The position numbers and the translations under genes are program-made. A stretch of DNA of 64,000 nt from CAYQUO01 sp964420835. GTDB taxonomy: Bacteria > Chloroflexota > Anaerolineae > Anaerolineales > Anaerolineaceae. The notes below the pieces were generated by a model. The model was not told where the DNA came from. It saw only the letters and a list, made by a program, of their open reading frames with translations, and did no database searches. Shown here piece by piece: positions 8,650 through 17,731 of the stretch; position 1 is the stretch's first letter, and each line of letters begins with the position of its first letter. Location of the stretch: assembly GCA_964420835.1 (NCBI GenBank), contig CAYQUO010000018.1:7380-71379 (forward strand), given 5' to 3'.

Positions 8650-8780
8650 TCTGTTTGCCTTGAAGCTCAGGGTATGCCGCCTGGCGGTAAGAGCCAATTA
8701 TCCCACAAAATGCGCCGTACCAGCCCTTATGCAGCCCCTGCATGGTTAAGCATCAATTTGAATGTCATAACACCGTTGCG

Positions 8781-8809
8781 TTGTAATCGGTTCAACCCGT
8801 GGATATAAT
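8781..8809 (+). promoter_or_regulatory. Sigma-70-type promoter ahead of the second DUF3048 gene
   Basis: TTGTAA (8781-8786) and TATAAT (8804-8809) are separated by exactly 17 bp. Transcription would start near 8816, about 290 nt before the next coding start at 9104. Confidence 0.65.
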
Positions 8810-8815
8810 TTGTTC

Positions 8816-9103
8816 TGAAGCCGTAATCATTATAAATGCAACCCTGCAAATGGGGCCTGGAAGGATGATCATGAAGGGGAGGGCGGGTGTGTTGAACGGG
8901 AAGGGGAAAAGGACCACTCCCGGAGTGGTGAATGCCAGCCGCGCCGGGGAAACCGCCGCCGGGTGGAGGGCGGTCTCTGCCGTTGTGAATGGATCAGGCG
9001 GAGACACCCAGAAGGTTGTTGGGCGCGGGGGATCTGCGGGCATCAAAGCTTCCAACCCCCTGGCCTCCGTGGGCCGGACTCCCTGCAGCCGGGAGGCTTG
9101 GGC
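8816..9103 (+). other. Long GC-rich untranslated leader, no gene recognised
   Basis: This stretch lies between the promoter and the DUF3048 gene. It contains an inverted repeat (ACCACT/AGTGGT, 8913-8929) and further GC-rich complementary runs. I recognise no riboswitch consensus. The open frames here have no protein-like character. Confidence 0.4.
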
Positions 9104-10426
9104 ATGATGCGCCTGAAGTGCCTGGCAGTTCCGCTGCTTCTGGTTTTATCCGCCTGCAGCCCCGCTGCCATGGCTGAGAGGGGTCCTGTTACCCCGTTGC
9201 CCGCTGCAACGGCCGGCGCCGTCAGCACCCAAAAAATGGTGCCTTCCCTGGCCCCCACCTTCTCTCCCAGCCCGGAGTTTCCCCCTTCTTCCACCCCTGC
9301 CGTCACCGCCACCGTGCCCCCCTCCGGCCCGGACGAGTATCCTCCCGGCGTCAACCCCCTCACCGGCCTGCCGGTTGCCGACCCGGCAGACCTGTTGCTG
9401 CCGCCGGCGCTGGTTTCCATCTCCAACTCGCCGGTCACCACCCGCCCCCAGGCGGGTTTGTCGTATGCCTCCCATGTCTATGAGATGTACATCGGAGTGG
9501 GGGATTCCCGCTTCCTGGCGGTGTTCCATGGGGACCTGCCACCGGCGGAGGCACCCCTGGCGCAGGCAAACCCACCCCCCGGGGAACAGGCCTTTGTGGG
9601 GCCCATCCGCTCCGGCAGGCTGCCCTACGAGAGCCTGCGCCTGCTCTACAAGGGGTTCCTGGTCTTCGCCTCGGCTTCCGACCGGGTGCTGCCCGCGCTG
9701 GATGAGTACTCCATCATCTATGGGGAAGGGGCCACCAGCGGCGATGTCAACCGGGCATTGCTTGGCAGCAGGGAAATGCGCAGCCTGGCCCGGGAACACG
9801 CCCTTCGGCTCGGGAAGCCGCACCTTTCCGGGCTGCGCTTTGACCCCCGTTCTCCCACCTCGGGCAGGCCAGCTGCTTCCCTTTGGCTGCCCTGGCACAA
9901 CCGGAACCAGGTGCTCTGGAAGTATGACCGGCAAACCGGCGGCTACCAGCGCTGGCAGGACGATGGCAGCGGGGCGAACTTTACCCCGCAGGCGGACAGG
10001 CTGAACGGGCAGCCGCTGGTTTTCGATAACGTGGTGGTCATGTTCGCCGCCTATCATTATTATGACCCGGTCTATTTCAACATCGACCTGTTGTACATCA
10101 GCCGCCAGCCGGCGCTGCTCTTCCGGGATGGGCGTATGCTGGAAGTCTACTGGAGTACCGGCAACACGGACTACGAGCGGAAGACCGGCCGGGTGCGCCC
10201 GCCGCGGCTGGTCGATTACGAAGGCAATGCTATCCCGCTTAAGCCTGGCAGCACCTGGTGGGAGATCGTCCCCCTGTGGACCCCGTATGGTGAGACTGCC
10301 GAAACAGAGGACTGGTACCAGCATTGGAACCGGCAGGAAGCCGGCAGCGGTCACTGGGCGGTGTATTTCCAGGCGCCGGCGCTGGAAGGCTTGCCAACAG
10401 CGTCCGTCACACCCGGGACGAAATGA
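9104..10426 (+). CDS. DUF3048 (YerB-like) lipoprotein, second copy
   Basis: 440 residues. The lipoprotein signal has lipobox LSAC. A Pro/Thr linker precedes the DUF3048 region, which shares NPLTGLPV, RPQAGLS, VYEMYIG, SRFLAVFHGD and IGPIRSGRLPYE with the copy at 4456. The start at 9104 (or 9107) follows GGGAGG at 9090-9095. The two copies flank the lipid-kinase operon, which suggests an old local duplication. The role is unknown; it is secreted and lipid-anchored. Confidence 0.85.
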   Translation: MMRLKCLAVPLLLVLSACSPAAMAERGPVTPLPAATAGAVSTQKMVPSLAPTFSPSPEFPPSSTPAVTATVPPSGPDEYPPGVNPLTGLPVADPADLLLPPALVSISNSPVTTRPQAGLSYASHVYEMYIGVGDSRFLAVFHGDLPPAEAPLAQANPPPGEQAFVGPIRSGRLPYESLRLLYKGFLVFASASDRVLPALDEYSIIYGEGATSGDVNRALLGSREMRSLAREHALRLGKPHLSGLRFDPRSPTSGRPAASLWLPWHNRNQVLWKYDRQTGGYQRWQDDGSGANFTPQADRLNGQPLVFDNVVVMFAAYHYYDPVYFNIDLLYISRQPALLFRDGRMLEVYWSTGNTDYERKTGRVRPPRLVDYEGNAIPLKPGSTWWEIVPLWTPYGETAETEDWYQHWNRQEAGSGHWAVYFQAPALEGLPTASVTPGTK

Positions 10427-10568
10427 CCTTCGGTTCTCCATGGTATTTCGGGCCATACCCGATTCCGCAGGCTTCATCTTTGGCGGAGGGCTTTCCTGCA
10501 CCCGGATCCGTTGAGGAAGGGGATGGAATCCGTATTAATTACAACATTGTAATGAAACGTTTTAAGGA

Positions 10569-10597
10569 TTGACATTTCCAATTTCCGTATGTACACT
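10569..10597 (+). promoter_or_regulatory. Sigma-70-type promoter of the beta-helix/TSP3 protein
   Basis: A perfect TTGACA (10569-10574) is followed after 17 bp by TACACT (10592-10597). Transcription would begin near 10604. Confidence 0.65.
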
Positions 10598-10603
10598 GCT
10601 TAT

Positions 10604-10848
10604 TGGAATCTGGTTTTATTGGTACCTTTTCGACTGGAAATTGAAGAGCAGGGATTTAATGTATCATATTGGGTAGTGATGACCCAGGCGTTGTGTTTGG
10701 TCGCTGTTCCCTGAGTTCTTCCGGGTAAGGCGCCTGGCGAGCCAGTAGCGAAACCGGCCCCAGTATCGGGTCGGTTTCGTTTGTTAATTTCCTTCCCGCC
10801 GGCAAGGACCGGGAGGAACCGTTGAGAGCTGAAATAAAGGAGGTATGT
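10604..10848 (+). promoter_or_regulatory. Structured 5' leader with terminator-like hairpin
   Basis: A leader of about 245 nt. CTGGC-GA-GCCAG (10734-10745) forms a small hairpin. CGAAACCG...CGGTTTCG (10749-10779) forms a 12-bp hairpin with a 7-nt loop followed by a T-rich run. AAAGGAGGT lies five bases before the ATG at 10849. The terminator-like stem inside the leader suggests attenuation. I could not match a known riboswitch class. Confidence 0.45.
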
Positions 10849-12870
10849 ATGATCGCAGGAAAACGAATATCGAACATGGATCGGCTGCTTTATTTTGTCT
10901 GGGTATTGGTGCTTGTCATCGGCATGAGCCTTGCGCTGGCCGTGAAGACGGTGGCTGCCCAGGATGAGATCCCCCCGGATGTTGAACCGGGGGCTGCAGC
11001 GGAAGCCGGTGCGGAAGAACTGGTTTCCGAAGAGCCGGCTCCAGCCGGTGAACAGGCGGCCGACGGGGCACTGCCGCAGGCGGATGGCCTGCCATTGGAG
11101 GCGGATGCCCTTCTGCCTGCCGGGGAGCCCGCATCCGGGGAGTTGAATGAACCGGGCGCTGCTGAACTGCCTGCAGTCGGGGTGGAAGAGATCGTTGAGG
11201 CGGCTGCGGCCAACGATATCACCCTGGTCAATGGGGGAGGCGAATCGCTGCCCCTGGCCACGGACGAGGCATCCGCCGCGCTCCAGGGGGGCGACCCCTG
11301 GTACGTCCTGCCGGATGGCACCGTGGTGGGCTATCGGCTGGCCAGCGGCAGTTGCGCCCCGGTCGTCACCGATTGCCATGTGAGCGCCACCCCCGTGCAG
11401 GATGCCGTAAACAGTGCCCCCGCCGGCTCGACCATCGTGATAGACGGCACCTATGCCGAGCAGATCACCATCGACAAGGACCTCACCCTGCAGGGCGCCT
11501 CCAGCGGCGGCGTTCTGCGGGCTCCGGGTACGCTGGTGCAGTCCGGTGTGGCAGCCCTTTTGCCGGTCTATGCCCTCGTCACCATCGGTAATAACGCCAA
11601 CGTGGCCCTGCAAAACCTGATCATTGAAAACCGCCTGCTTTCCGGCACCCAGGTTACAGACCCGATAAGCGGGATCTTTCCCGCCATTTACGCCGGCGTC
11701 TGGTTCCATGGTGGCGGGCGTGGCCTGGTGAGCAACTCGATCGTCCGGGATTTCACCGACACAACGTTTGACCAGGAGGGGGTGGGAATCTTCATCGGAG
11801 ACGACAGCGATAGCGGGGTGCAGGTGGAACTCAGCCACATCGTCAACAACGAGATCGGCATCCGCATCGCCGGCGATAACGTGACAGTCGAGGATAACCA
11901 GATTGAGGATAATGGCATCGGCATTTCATCCATCGGTGGCAGCAACACCCAGGTGCATGGGAACAATTTCCTGCCGGGATCATTAACCCAAACCAGTTTC
12001 ATGGATTTGAATTCGAACAACATCGACGCCTCCGGCAACCACTGGGAGAATTCGCTGGGCATCACCTGCAACTATTCCGGCGGCCTGGTCTCCTGGGCGC
12101 TCTTCCGCCTCTGCGCGCAGATCAACCTCGGCGGGCTGAGCGGCGCTCAGATCGGCGGGGCATCCGGTGATGTGCCAACCCGCTTCCAGTTGGACCCGGA
12201 TGGGGATGGCTTGAGCGTCCTGACCGCCCAAAAGGATAATTGCCCCTTTATGGCAAACCCGGACCAGGCCGACCTGGACAACGACGGAGTTGGGGATGTT
12301 TGCGATGATGATGATGATTCGGACGCCATCCCCGACGCGGTGGACAACTGCCCCTTGGTTGCAAATCATGACCAATCCGACATGGACGGGGATGGCATCG
12401 GCGATGCCTGTGACCCGACGCCATTTCCTGCTTTGGCCCCTCCGGCCGGGGATTCCGTTGCCGCCCCGACATTCCTGGAGGATGGGTGCCCCAACCCCCT
12501 GACGCTGGCCCAGATGCCCAACCTGGACGAGGTCAGGTTTTCCGGCTTGTGCGGTTATACGGCCACCCTGCTCGCTCAAAGCTTGGGCGAGGCGGGCAGC
12601 CTGCCTGGCGGCTTGACCTACCTGAAAGGCATGGAGATCACCTTAAAGTTGAACGGTGCCGAGGTGAAAGTCATACCTTCCTGGGCACAGGTGACGGTGT
12701 CCTTTGTCATCCCGCCGGAAGCCGGGGGGAAGGAACTCGTCATTCTCTACTGGAACCCCGAGGCCAACGGCGGCACCGGCAGTTGGCAGGAAGTTCCCGC
12801 GGTCATCAACGGTGATCGGGCTGAGGCCACCTTTAACCACATCGGCATCTTTGCCCTGGCCATGAAGTAA
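10849..12870 (+). CDS. Secreted right-handed beta-helix protein with thrombospondin type-3 repeats
   Basis: 673 residues. The signal/anchor segment is at about 12-33. An acidic Ala/Glu/Pro-rich region runs to about residue 140. A parallel beta-helix (NosD/pectate-lyase-like) covers about 170-430, with repeated short strands such as 'NNEIGIRIAGDNVTVEDNQI'. Two thrombospondin type-3 units follow at about 455-525 (DPDGDGLS, DNCPFMANPDQADLDNDGVG, DMDGDGIGDACD); these bind Ca2+. The C-terminal part is a beta-rich domain of unknown type. The start follows a strong AAAGGAGGT. It is likely a surface or matrix protein. Confidence 0.82.
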   Translation: MIAGKRISNMDRLLYFVWVLVLVIGMSLALAVKTVAAQDEIPPDVEPGAAAEAGAEELVSEEPAPAGEQAADGALPQADGLPLEADALLPAGEPASGELNEPGAAELPAVGVEEIVEAAAANDITLVNGGGESLPLATDEASAALQGGDPWYVLPDGTVVGYRLASGSCAPVVTDCHVSATPVQDAVNSAPAGSTIVIDGTYAEQITIDKDLTLQGASSGGVLRAPGTLVQSGVAALLPVYALVTIGNNANVALQNLIIENRLLSGTQVTDPISGIFPAIYAGVWFHGGGRGLVSNSIVRDFTDTTFDQEGVGIFIGDDSDSGVQVELSHIVNNEIGIRIAGDNVTVEDNQIEDNGIGISSIGGSNTQVHGNNFLPGSLTQTSFMDLNSNNIDASGNHWENSLGITCNYSGGLVSWALFRLCAQINLGGLSGAQIGGASGDVPTRFQLDPDGDGLSVLTAQKDNCPFMANPDQADLDNDGVGDVCDDDDDSDAIPDAVDNCPLVANHDQSDMDGDGIGDACDPTPFPALAPPAGDSVAAPTFLEDGCPNPLTLAQMPNLDEVRFSGLCGYTATLLAQSLGEAGSLPGGLTYLKGMEITLKLNGAEVKVIPSWAQVTVSFVIPPEAGGKELVILYWNPEANGGTGSWQEVPAVINGDRAEATFNHIGIFALAMK

Positions 12871-12891
12871 CCCCAACTGGTGCAGCAATAG

Positions 12892-12924
12892 AGCGCCCCG
12901 GTTTTCCAGGGCGCTTTTTTTTTT
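12892..12924 (+). terminator. Intrinsic terminator after the beta-helix gene
   Basis: AGCGCCC pairs with GGGCGCT (7 bp plus an inner GG/CC), followed by ten T. Confidence 0.9.
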
Positions 12925-13140
12925 CCTCCGGCAGGCACCCTCCAGGGCACCCTGTTGGCCTGCTCATCGCACGCCTGCCCGGGTTGATCGGCAACGGCTG
13001 CCCTTGTGTTGCCTGCCTGCATTTCCCTGCCGGTTTTCGGGGGAGTGTCCCCGCCTGTGGCCGCTTGAGGCCCGTGGGAGGCATCCCATCCATGGTCAAC
13101 GCCCCATTGAACCCGGGTCCGGTCCGGTTGAGGGCAGCGC

Positions 13141-14610
13141 TCAAGGTGCGGTCATGGGCGCATTGGGTGCTGGGAGGGTGGGCACGTCCACCCCGGCCTG
13201 GCGCAGCGCATTGACGATCGCTGTTTCGAGGAGGGGCGTAAAGGTGAGGCTGCCATCCACCAGGAAGGCCGGTGTTGCCTTCAGCCCCACGCTTTTCCCG
13301 AACCGCACATCGTCCTGCACCTGCTGCCCGTACCGTTGGTTCTCAAGGCAGGGCAGGAAGCGGGTCATGTCCAGCCCAAGCGCCCGGGCAAAGGCCGCCA
13401 TGTCGGTATGGTTGTCGCCGCTCAGGGCGCGGTTGGATTGGTTCAGGAACACCAGGTCGCGGAACTCCCAGAAATGCCCCTGTTCCCCCGCGCAGTAACT
13501 GGCTGCCTCCGCTGAGAACACCTCTTCAGGCTGCCGCGAGTAAAGGATGTAGGTGTACTGCACCAGGCCGCTGGCCACAAACTGTTCCACGATCGCGGCT
13601 TCGTTTGTGCCCTCGCTGCTTTCGCCGCCAATTCCCCCCAGGGCAAACCTGGCGCAGTGGTTGCACTCGAAATTGGAGAAAGCCACAACCTTTACCGGTG
13701 CCCGTGGATCGCCCAGCGAGTTGCCGTTCACCCGCGGGCGCACGGTAGGCGGTGGCAGGATGATCCCATCATCAGTCCGCCTTGGCACCACCACGGCCGG
13801 GGTGTTGATCGCCGTGGGGGCAGGGGCGGTGATCTTGTTGGCTGCCTGCTGCAGGGCGGCATCGATTTCCATCACCAGCATGTCCCGGAAGACCATCCTG
13901 CCATTGACCAGAAAGGAGGGGGTCGCTTCGAGGCCGGAATCCTTCGCATAGGTAACGTCCCGGGCAACCTCCTTCAGGTGCTGGTGGCCGTTGAAGCATT
14001 TGTTAAATACTCCCATATCCAGGCCCAGCACCTGGGCGAAGGCCGCCAGGTTCCCGCGGTTGATGCCCCCAATTTTGGCGTTGCCGGCGTTCAGGTACAC
14101 CATGTCGCGATATTCCCAAAACCTCCCCTGGTCGCCGGCACAATAGGCGGCTTCCTCGGGCGAGAATGCAGTTTCCGGGGACCAGGAATAAGGGATGTAG
14201 GTCAGGCGCGCCCTTCCGGTGGCCACGTAGGTTTGAACGATGTCGGCTTCGCTGACCTTCCCCCCGGCGCTGTCATTTGCTTCCCCGGTTGCAAAGCGGG
14301 AGCATTGCAGGCACTGAAAATTGGAAAAATTGACGACCTCCACCGGGGCTTTCGGGTCGCCCATCGTGTTCCCGTTTACTTGAGGGCGCACGATCGCCGG
14401 GGCGCGGATGATATCCTCCGATGGGGCAGGTGTCAACAGCCCGGTAAGTTGTTCCCGGAAGACCAGCCCGCCAGCCGCCACGAGCACCACCAGGCTCCCG
14501 AAGGCCCAGCGCAGTGCCCTGCCCGCCTTCTCCTTTTGTCGCATTTTTTGCACTTTCGTCTTCTTTTCCTTGGTTGGTGGCTCCCCGTGCCGGAGGCCGT
14601 AGTCTCCCAT
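13141..14610 (-). CDS. Tandem two-domain DsbA-like thiol:disulfide oxidoreductase
   Basis: 489 residues. A Lys-rich N-terminus precedes a membrane anchor at about 33-51. Two homologous thioredoxin-fold (DsbA/BdbD-like) domains follow. Domain 1, at about 75-260, has the active-site pair CLQC (100-103). Domain 2, at about 290-485, has CNHC (316-319). Each domain repeats GDPKAPV/GDPRAPV, FSNFxC, AAYCAG/ASYCAG and a cis-Pro-type ATPSFLV/ATPAFLV. Each also has two further Cys. It would make or reshuffle disulfides in exported proteins. Two fused DsbA units in one chain are unusual. Confidence 0.85.
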   Translation of the reverse strand: MGDYGLRHGEPPTKEKKTKVQKMRQKEKAGRALRWAFGSLVVLVAAGGLVFREQLTGLLTPAPSEDIIRAPAIVRPQVNGNTMGDPKAPVEVVNFSNFQCLQCSRFATGEANDSAGGKVSEADIVQTYVATGRARLTYIPYSWSPETAFSPEEAAYCAGDQGRFWEYRDMVYLNAGNAKIGGINRGNLAAFAQVLGLDMGVFNKCFNGHQHLKEVARDVTYAKDSGLEATPSFLVNGRMVFRDMLVMEIDAALQQAANKITAPAPTAINTPAVVVPRRTDDGIILPPPTVRPRVNGNSLGDPRAPVKVVAFSNFECNHCARFALGGIGGESSEGTNEAAIVEQFVASGLVQYTYILYSRQPEEVFSAEAASYCAGEQGHFWEFRDLVFLNQSNRALSGDNHTDMAAFARALGLDMTRFLPCLENQRYGQQVQDDVRFGKSVGLKATPAFLVDGSLTFTPLLETAIVNALRQAGVDVPTLPAPNAPMTAP

Positions 14611-14673
14611 TTTTAGGCATCGAACCAGGCAGAAAATGATACCAACAGGCTTGACCGGGATCGCCGGTGCCTG

Positions 14674-15477
14674 TCAGGGCTGTCCTGCCAGGCGGGCCAG
14701 GCGGGCATACTGCGGGCTCCGTGCATACTGGCGGATGGCTTCGATGCGTTTGATCAGCATCGGGTGGGTGGACAGGGTGTTGGCCAGCACGTTGGCCCAA
14801 TTGTCATCCTCCCGGTCGATCTGCGCCAGCGCCCGGCGAAGTTCCTCGGGGGTGTTGATATCGCCGGCTGCCAGTTGAGCCAGTGCGGAAATGGCCTTGT
14901 CGGGGTTTCCGCAGGCCAGCAGGCCGGCCCGGTCGGCTGAGAACTCGCAGGCCCGGTTCCAACTGCGAAAGGCCAGGGTGAACACAGTCATCAGCCCCAG
15001 CGAGGCCGGCACACCGGCCATGCCTCCCAGCAGTGTGTTCAGCCAGGTGTGTCCTAGGGCGGCGTGGCCCATCTCGTGACCGATGATGAAGGCCAGTTCC
15101 TCCTCGTCCATCACCTGGAACAGGCCATCGTACAGCACAACGGCCTGCGGGCTGCCCAGGCCGAAGGTGTAGGCGTTCAACCGCCGGCCCGGGACCACGA
15201 AAACGTCCAGCGGCCCCGGCTGCAGCCGGCGCTGGCACTCCTGTATGATCGCCGCCAGTTTGGGTGGGCGGTTCGCATTGACCCGGAAAGCCTGACGCAG
15301 CAGTGCCCGGTGGTGTTACTGGTTGGCTTGGTAGGCATAGGCCATCACACCGGCCAGCAGCAGTGGCAGCAGGCAAATGGTTGCCCCGGCGGTCAGCAGC
15401 GCCAGCGCGCCGATCACCAGCACGGTTGTCCAGAGGATGAAATGTTCACGCGGGAAACGGTAGGCGGTTGTTTTCAT
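14674..15477 (-). pseudogene. M48-family zinc metallopeptidase interrupted by an in-frame TAA
   Basis: One reading frame runs from ATG 15477 to the stop at 14674 but is cut by TAA at 15318-15316. The first 53 residues are two membrane segments ending AYAYQANQ. The frame continues after the TAA with HHRALLRQAFRVNANRPPKL and a complete M48 catalytic part: NAYTFGLGSP, HEMGH with Glu, and the downstream metal ligand in CEFSADRAGLL. The cytosolic and membrane parts belong together in this family. The change looks like one substitution (for example CAA to TAA) or a sequence error. Re-initiation at an internal GTG near 15198 would lose part of the fold. Confidence 0.75.
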
Positions 15478-15523
15478 TATGAGGAAAGAGGCTGAAAAGG
15501 TACCTTCCTGGCGGTGGCCTCCT

Positions 15524-16123
15524 TTACGGGGAACCACCGGGCGTTGGTTCCAGCGTTCCTGTCTGTTGCGATGACGGCAGGGTGGAAGTCCGCACAAATA
15601 CAAAGTGACCATCCAGTTCGGCCGCACGCCGCCCGCATGGGTCATTCAGGGCGGCAACCCGGATGCCGGCGCTCCCCTGCATTCGCATCTCGTACCTCCC
15701 GGCAGTGATCCCGCAACTGGGAACGCCCCTGGCGGACTCCTCCGTGATGGTGATCGTGGTCCCCGAAAAGGCATAGCGGCTTGTCGCGTACGGGGAACTG
15801 TCAAGCCGGTCCAGCGCATCCGCCTGGGTCATCCTGCCATCAGCCTCAAACCGCACATATTTTTCCCCATTGGTCCAGGTTCCTGTGATGTCTGCCGGCG
15901 AAATGGCCAGGCGGAGGGTTGGCGGAAGGGTGGCCGTGGCCGGAACCGGCGTTTTGCTGGCTGCCGGCACAACACCCGCCGTGCTCGTCGGCGTGAGAAG
16001 CCCGGCGGCAAGATCCGCCAGCCCGGGGGGCAGCTTGCAGCCGGCGAGAAGGATGAACAACAACGGGATCCCGTACTGGAGGAACTGCAAGAAACGGACG
16101 CGTTTCACTGGCTCACTCCTCAT
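15524..16123 (-). CDS. Lipoprotein with lipocalin-like C-terminal domain
   Basis: 199 residues. The signal peptide ends in lipobox LLAGC. A Thr/Pro/Ala linker follows to about residue 75. The C-terminal domain begins DITGTWTNGEKYVRFEADG, a pattern typical of small beta-barrel 'lipocalin-like' domains, with strands up to HFVFVRTST. The function is unknown. It is part of a minus-strand run of envelope genes. Confidence 0.7.
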   Translation of the reverse strand: MRSEPVKRVRFLQFLQYGIPLLFILLAGCKLPPGLADLAAGLLTPTSTAGVVPAASKTPVPATATLPPTLRLAISPADITGTWTNGEKYVRFEADGRMTQADALDRLDSSPYATSRYAFSGTTITITEESARGVPSCGITAGRYEMRMQGSAGIRVAALNDPCGRRAAELDGHFVFVRTSTLPSSQQTGTLEPTPGGSP

Positions 16124-16138
16124 CGTGAGACCTCGTCT

Positions 16139-16606
16139 TCAGGCCTCCTGGCTGGTGGATGGCCCGGGCGGGAACGGCTGTTTCATCCTGGAAAGGTCGG
16201 TCAGCAGGAGGATCCCGGTCACCCCGGTTGCCAGCACCGAGAGGTCGTAGATGAAGAACACACTCATGGTCGCGAAAAACTGCCAGGATTCCATGCCGAT
16301 GCGGCCGTCAGCCAGCCCCGTAACCTGTGCAAATGCCTGGCTGCCCACGAGCGTTACAACGGCGAGGATGATGCACCCGGCGAGCAACCGGGTTCTCCTG
16401 CCCGATCGCAGGGCTGCCCAAAGCAGCAGGGCCCAGGCGGCCAGCACCACCGGAAAAACCTCGGCAGGCATCAGGAAGTCAAACAGGAATCTGCCTCGTC
16501 TGATCAGCGAACCGATCGCCAATATGGTCGGTGCCAGCACCGGCATCCAGGCCAACACCGTGCCGGTGACCGCCAGGATCTTCGTGAAGGTACCGGTATT
16601 TTTCAT
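16139..16606 (-). CDS. Small polytopic membrane protein, unknown function
   Basis: 155 residues with four hydrophobic segments (about 9-30, 45-65, 72-95 and 120-140). The ATG at 16606 has GAGGG eight bases upstream; an upstream start would add 25 Pro-rich residues without support. No family recognised. It ends 15 nt before the downstream lipoprotein gene. Confidence 0.65.
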   Translation of the reverse strand: MKNTGTFTKILAVTGTVLAWMPVLAPTILAIGSLIRRGRFLFDFLMPAEVFPVVLAAWALLLWAALRSGRRTRLLAGCIILAVVTLVGSQAFAQVTGLADGRIGMESWQFFATMSVFFIYDLSVLATGVTGILLLTDLSRMKQPFPPGPSTSQEA

Positions 16607-16655
16607 ATTTATACCCTCTGGTGGCATTGTACCACCGGCAGGGGGTTCCGTTTCC

Positions 16656-16943
16656 CTAGGATTCCCGCCTGTAGAAGGCACCTTCCTTCCTCATCCAATC
16701 GCGCCCCAGGCTGAAGGCCGCAAAAGCCAGCACACCCCAGCCCAGGAGGGTGGAGTAGGGCGGGAACCAGGGCTCCGGCCAGCCCAGCGCCTCCACCAGG
16801 CCGATGGCGATGCAAAACAGCCAGATGCCCCATAAGGCGGTGCGTGTCCTTTTCAGCCGCCGCTCGAATTCCTCGTCGCTCACCTTGCGCCGGATGGTCC
16901 TTTCAAAGGCGGCCTTCTGTTTGGCGAACTCTGCTGCTTTCAT
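16656..16943 (-). CDS. Small two-TM protein, unknown function
   Basis: 95 residues. The N-terminal half is charged and helical (KQKAAFERTIRRKVSDEEFERR). Two membrane segments follow at about 37-52 and 64-80, and the tail is basic. Composition and frame are coding-like. It lies in the same minus-strand run as the neighbouring membrane protein and lipoproteins. No family recognised. Confidence 0.65.
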   Translation of the reverse strand: MKAAEFAKQKAAFERTIRRKVSDEEFERRLKRTRTALWGIWLFCIAIGLVEALGWPEPWFPPYSTLLGWGVLAFAAFSLGRDWMRKEGAFYRRES

Positions 16944-16969
16944 GCCGGACCTCCTCGTCAGCCGGGTTT

Positions 16970-17461
16970 CTACCGCTGGACCTGGATGGGGCCGTGTGCC
17001 CCGATCATCCTGCGGATGTGGGTTTGCGGGTCGGTATGGTAACAGGCAATGTAGAATTCGTCATGGTTGGCCATGGCTGCCTTGGGCGCCAGGTCGATGA
17101 TCTTGCTGGAGGTGCCTGTTTCGGTCTGGTTGACGATCGTCAAGCGGTCAGCCCATGCGGGGTAATCCCCGGAGGTCCAGGCCTGCAGGTCGGCCAGGGT
17201 TTTGCCTTCATCGAGCACCAGCAGTGCATACCCGGTCTCCGACACCTTTGGAACGTCGATGACCAGGTTGACCTTGAACTCCCCAAAGGGCACGGCTGTT
17301 GGCCCTCCCAGCGTGCAACCGTCGCTCGTGATGGTCAACTGCAATTCCGGGGGCGCTCCGTTTGTTGGTGCAGCGGCGGGTGCCCCGGGCGCGGCTGTGC
17401 AGGCGGCCAGCACCAGGACGATGAAGAGCCAAACCGGTTGTAGTTTGAAAAGACGATGCAT
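16970..17461 (-). CDS. Lipoprotein of unknown function
   Basis: 163 residues. The signal peptide (MHRLFKLQPVWLFIVLVLAAC) has lipobox LAAC. A short Ala/Pro linker precedes a mostly beta domain with two Cys (SDGCTLGG and YIACYHTD), which may pair. The ATG at 17461 follows GGAAGGTG; a longer frame upstream is unlikely. TATAAT on the minus strand near 17490 is a probable -10. Confidence 0.7.
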   Translation of the reverse strand: MHRLFKLQPVWLFIVLVLAACTAAPGAPAAAPTNGAPPELQLTITSDGCTLGGPTAVPFGEFKVNLVIDVPKVSETGYALLVLDEGKTLADLQAWTSGDYPAWADRLTIVNQTETGTSSKIIDLAPKAAMANHDEFYIACYHTDPQTHIRRMIGAHGPIQVQR

Positions 17462-17731
17462 TTCATCACCTTCCCTTCTTTTATTATTGATTATAGGACG
17501 AAAACGGACAGGCCTGGTCAAGGCGCCTCCGGCTGGAGCGCCGCGCCGTCTGCCTCGTCCGGGATGACCGCATCCATTTCCTGCAGGCCCGGTAACCAGT
17601 ATTGGATCCGCCGGTTTTGTCCTGTCGCTCCACTTCCCAAACGCCTGGTCCGAAACCCAACCCTTGCGCCCAAATTACTGCCCGGTTGTGGCAAAGGCTC
17701 CTGGTCCTGGTGAAAATCATCCTCCCGGGCG

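Noticed and set aside
9146..10501. 451-codon minus-strand open frame opposite the second DUF3048 gene
   Set aside because: Shadow; the plus-strand lipoprotein with signal peptide and domain explains the region.
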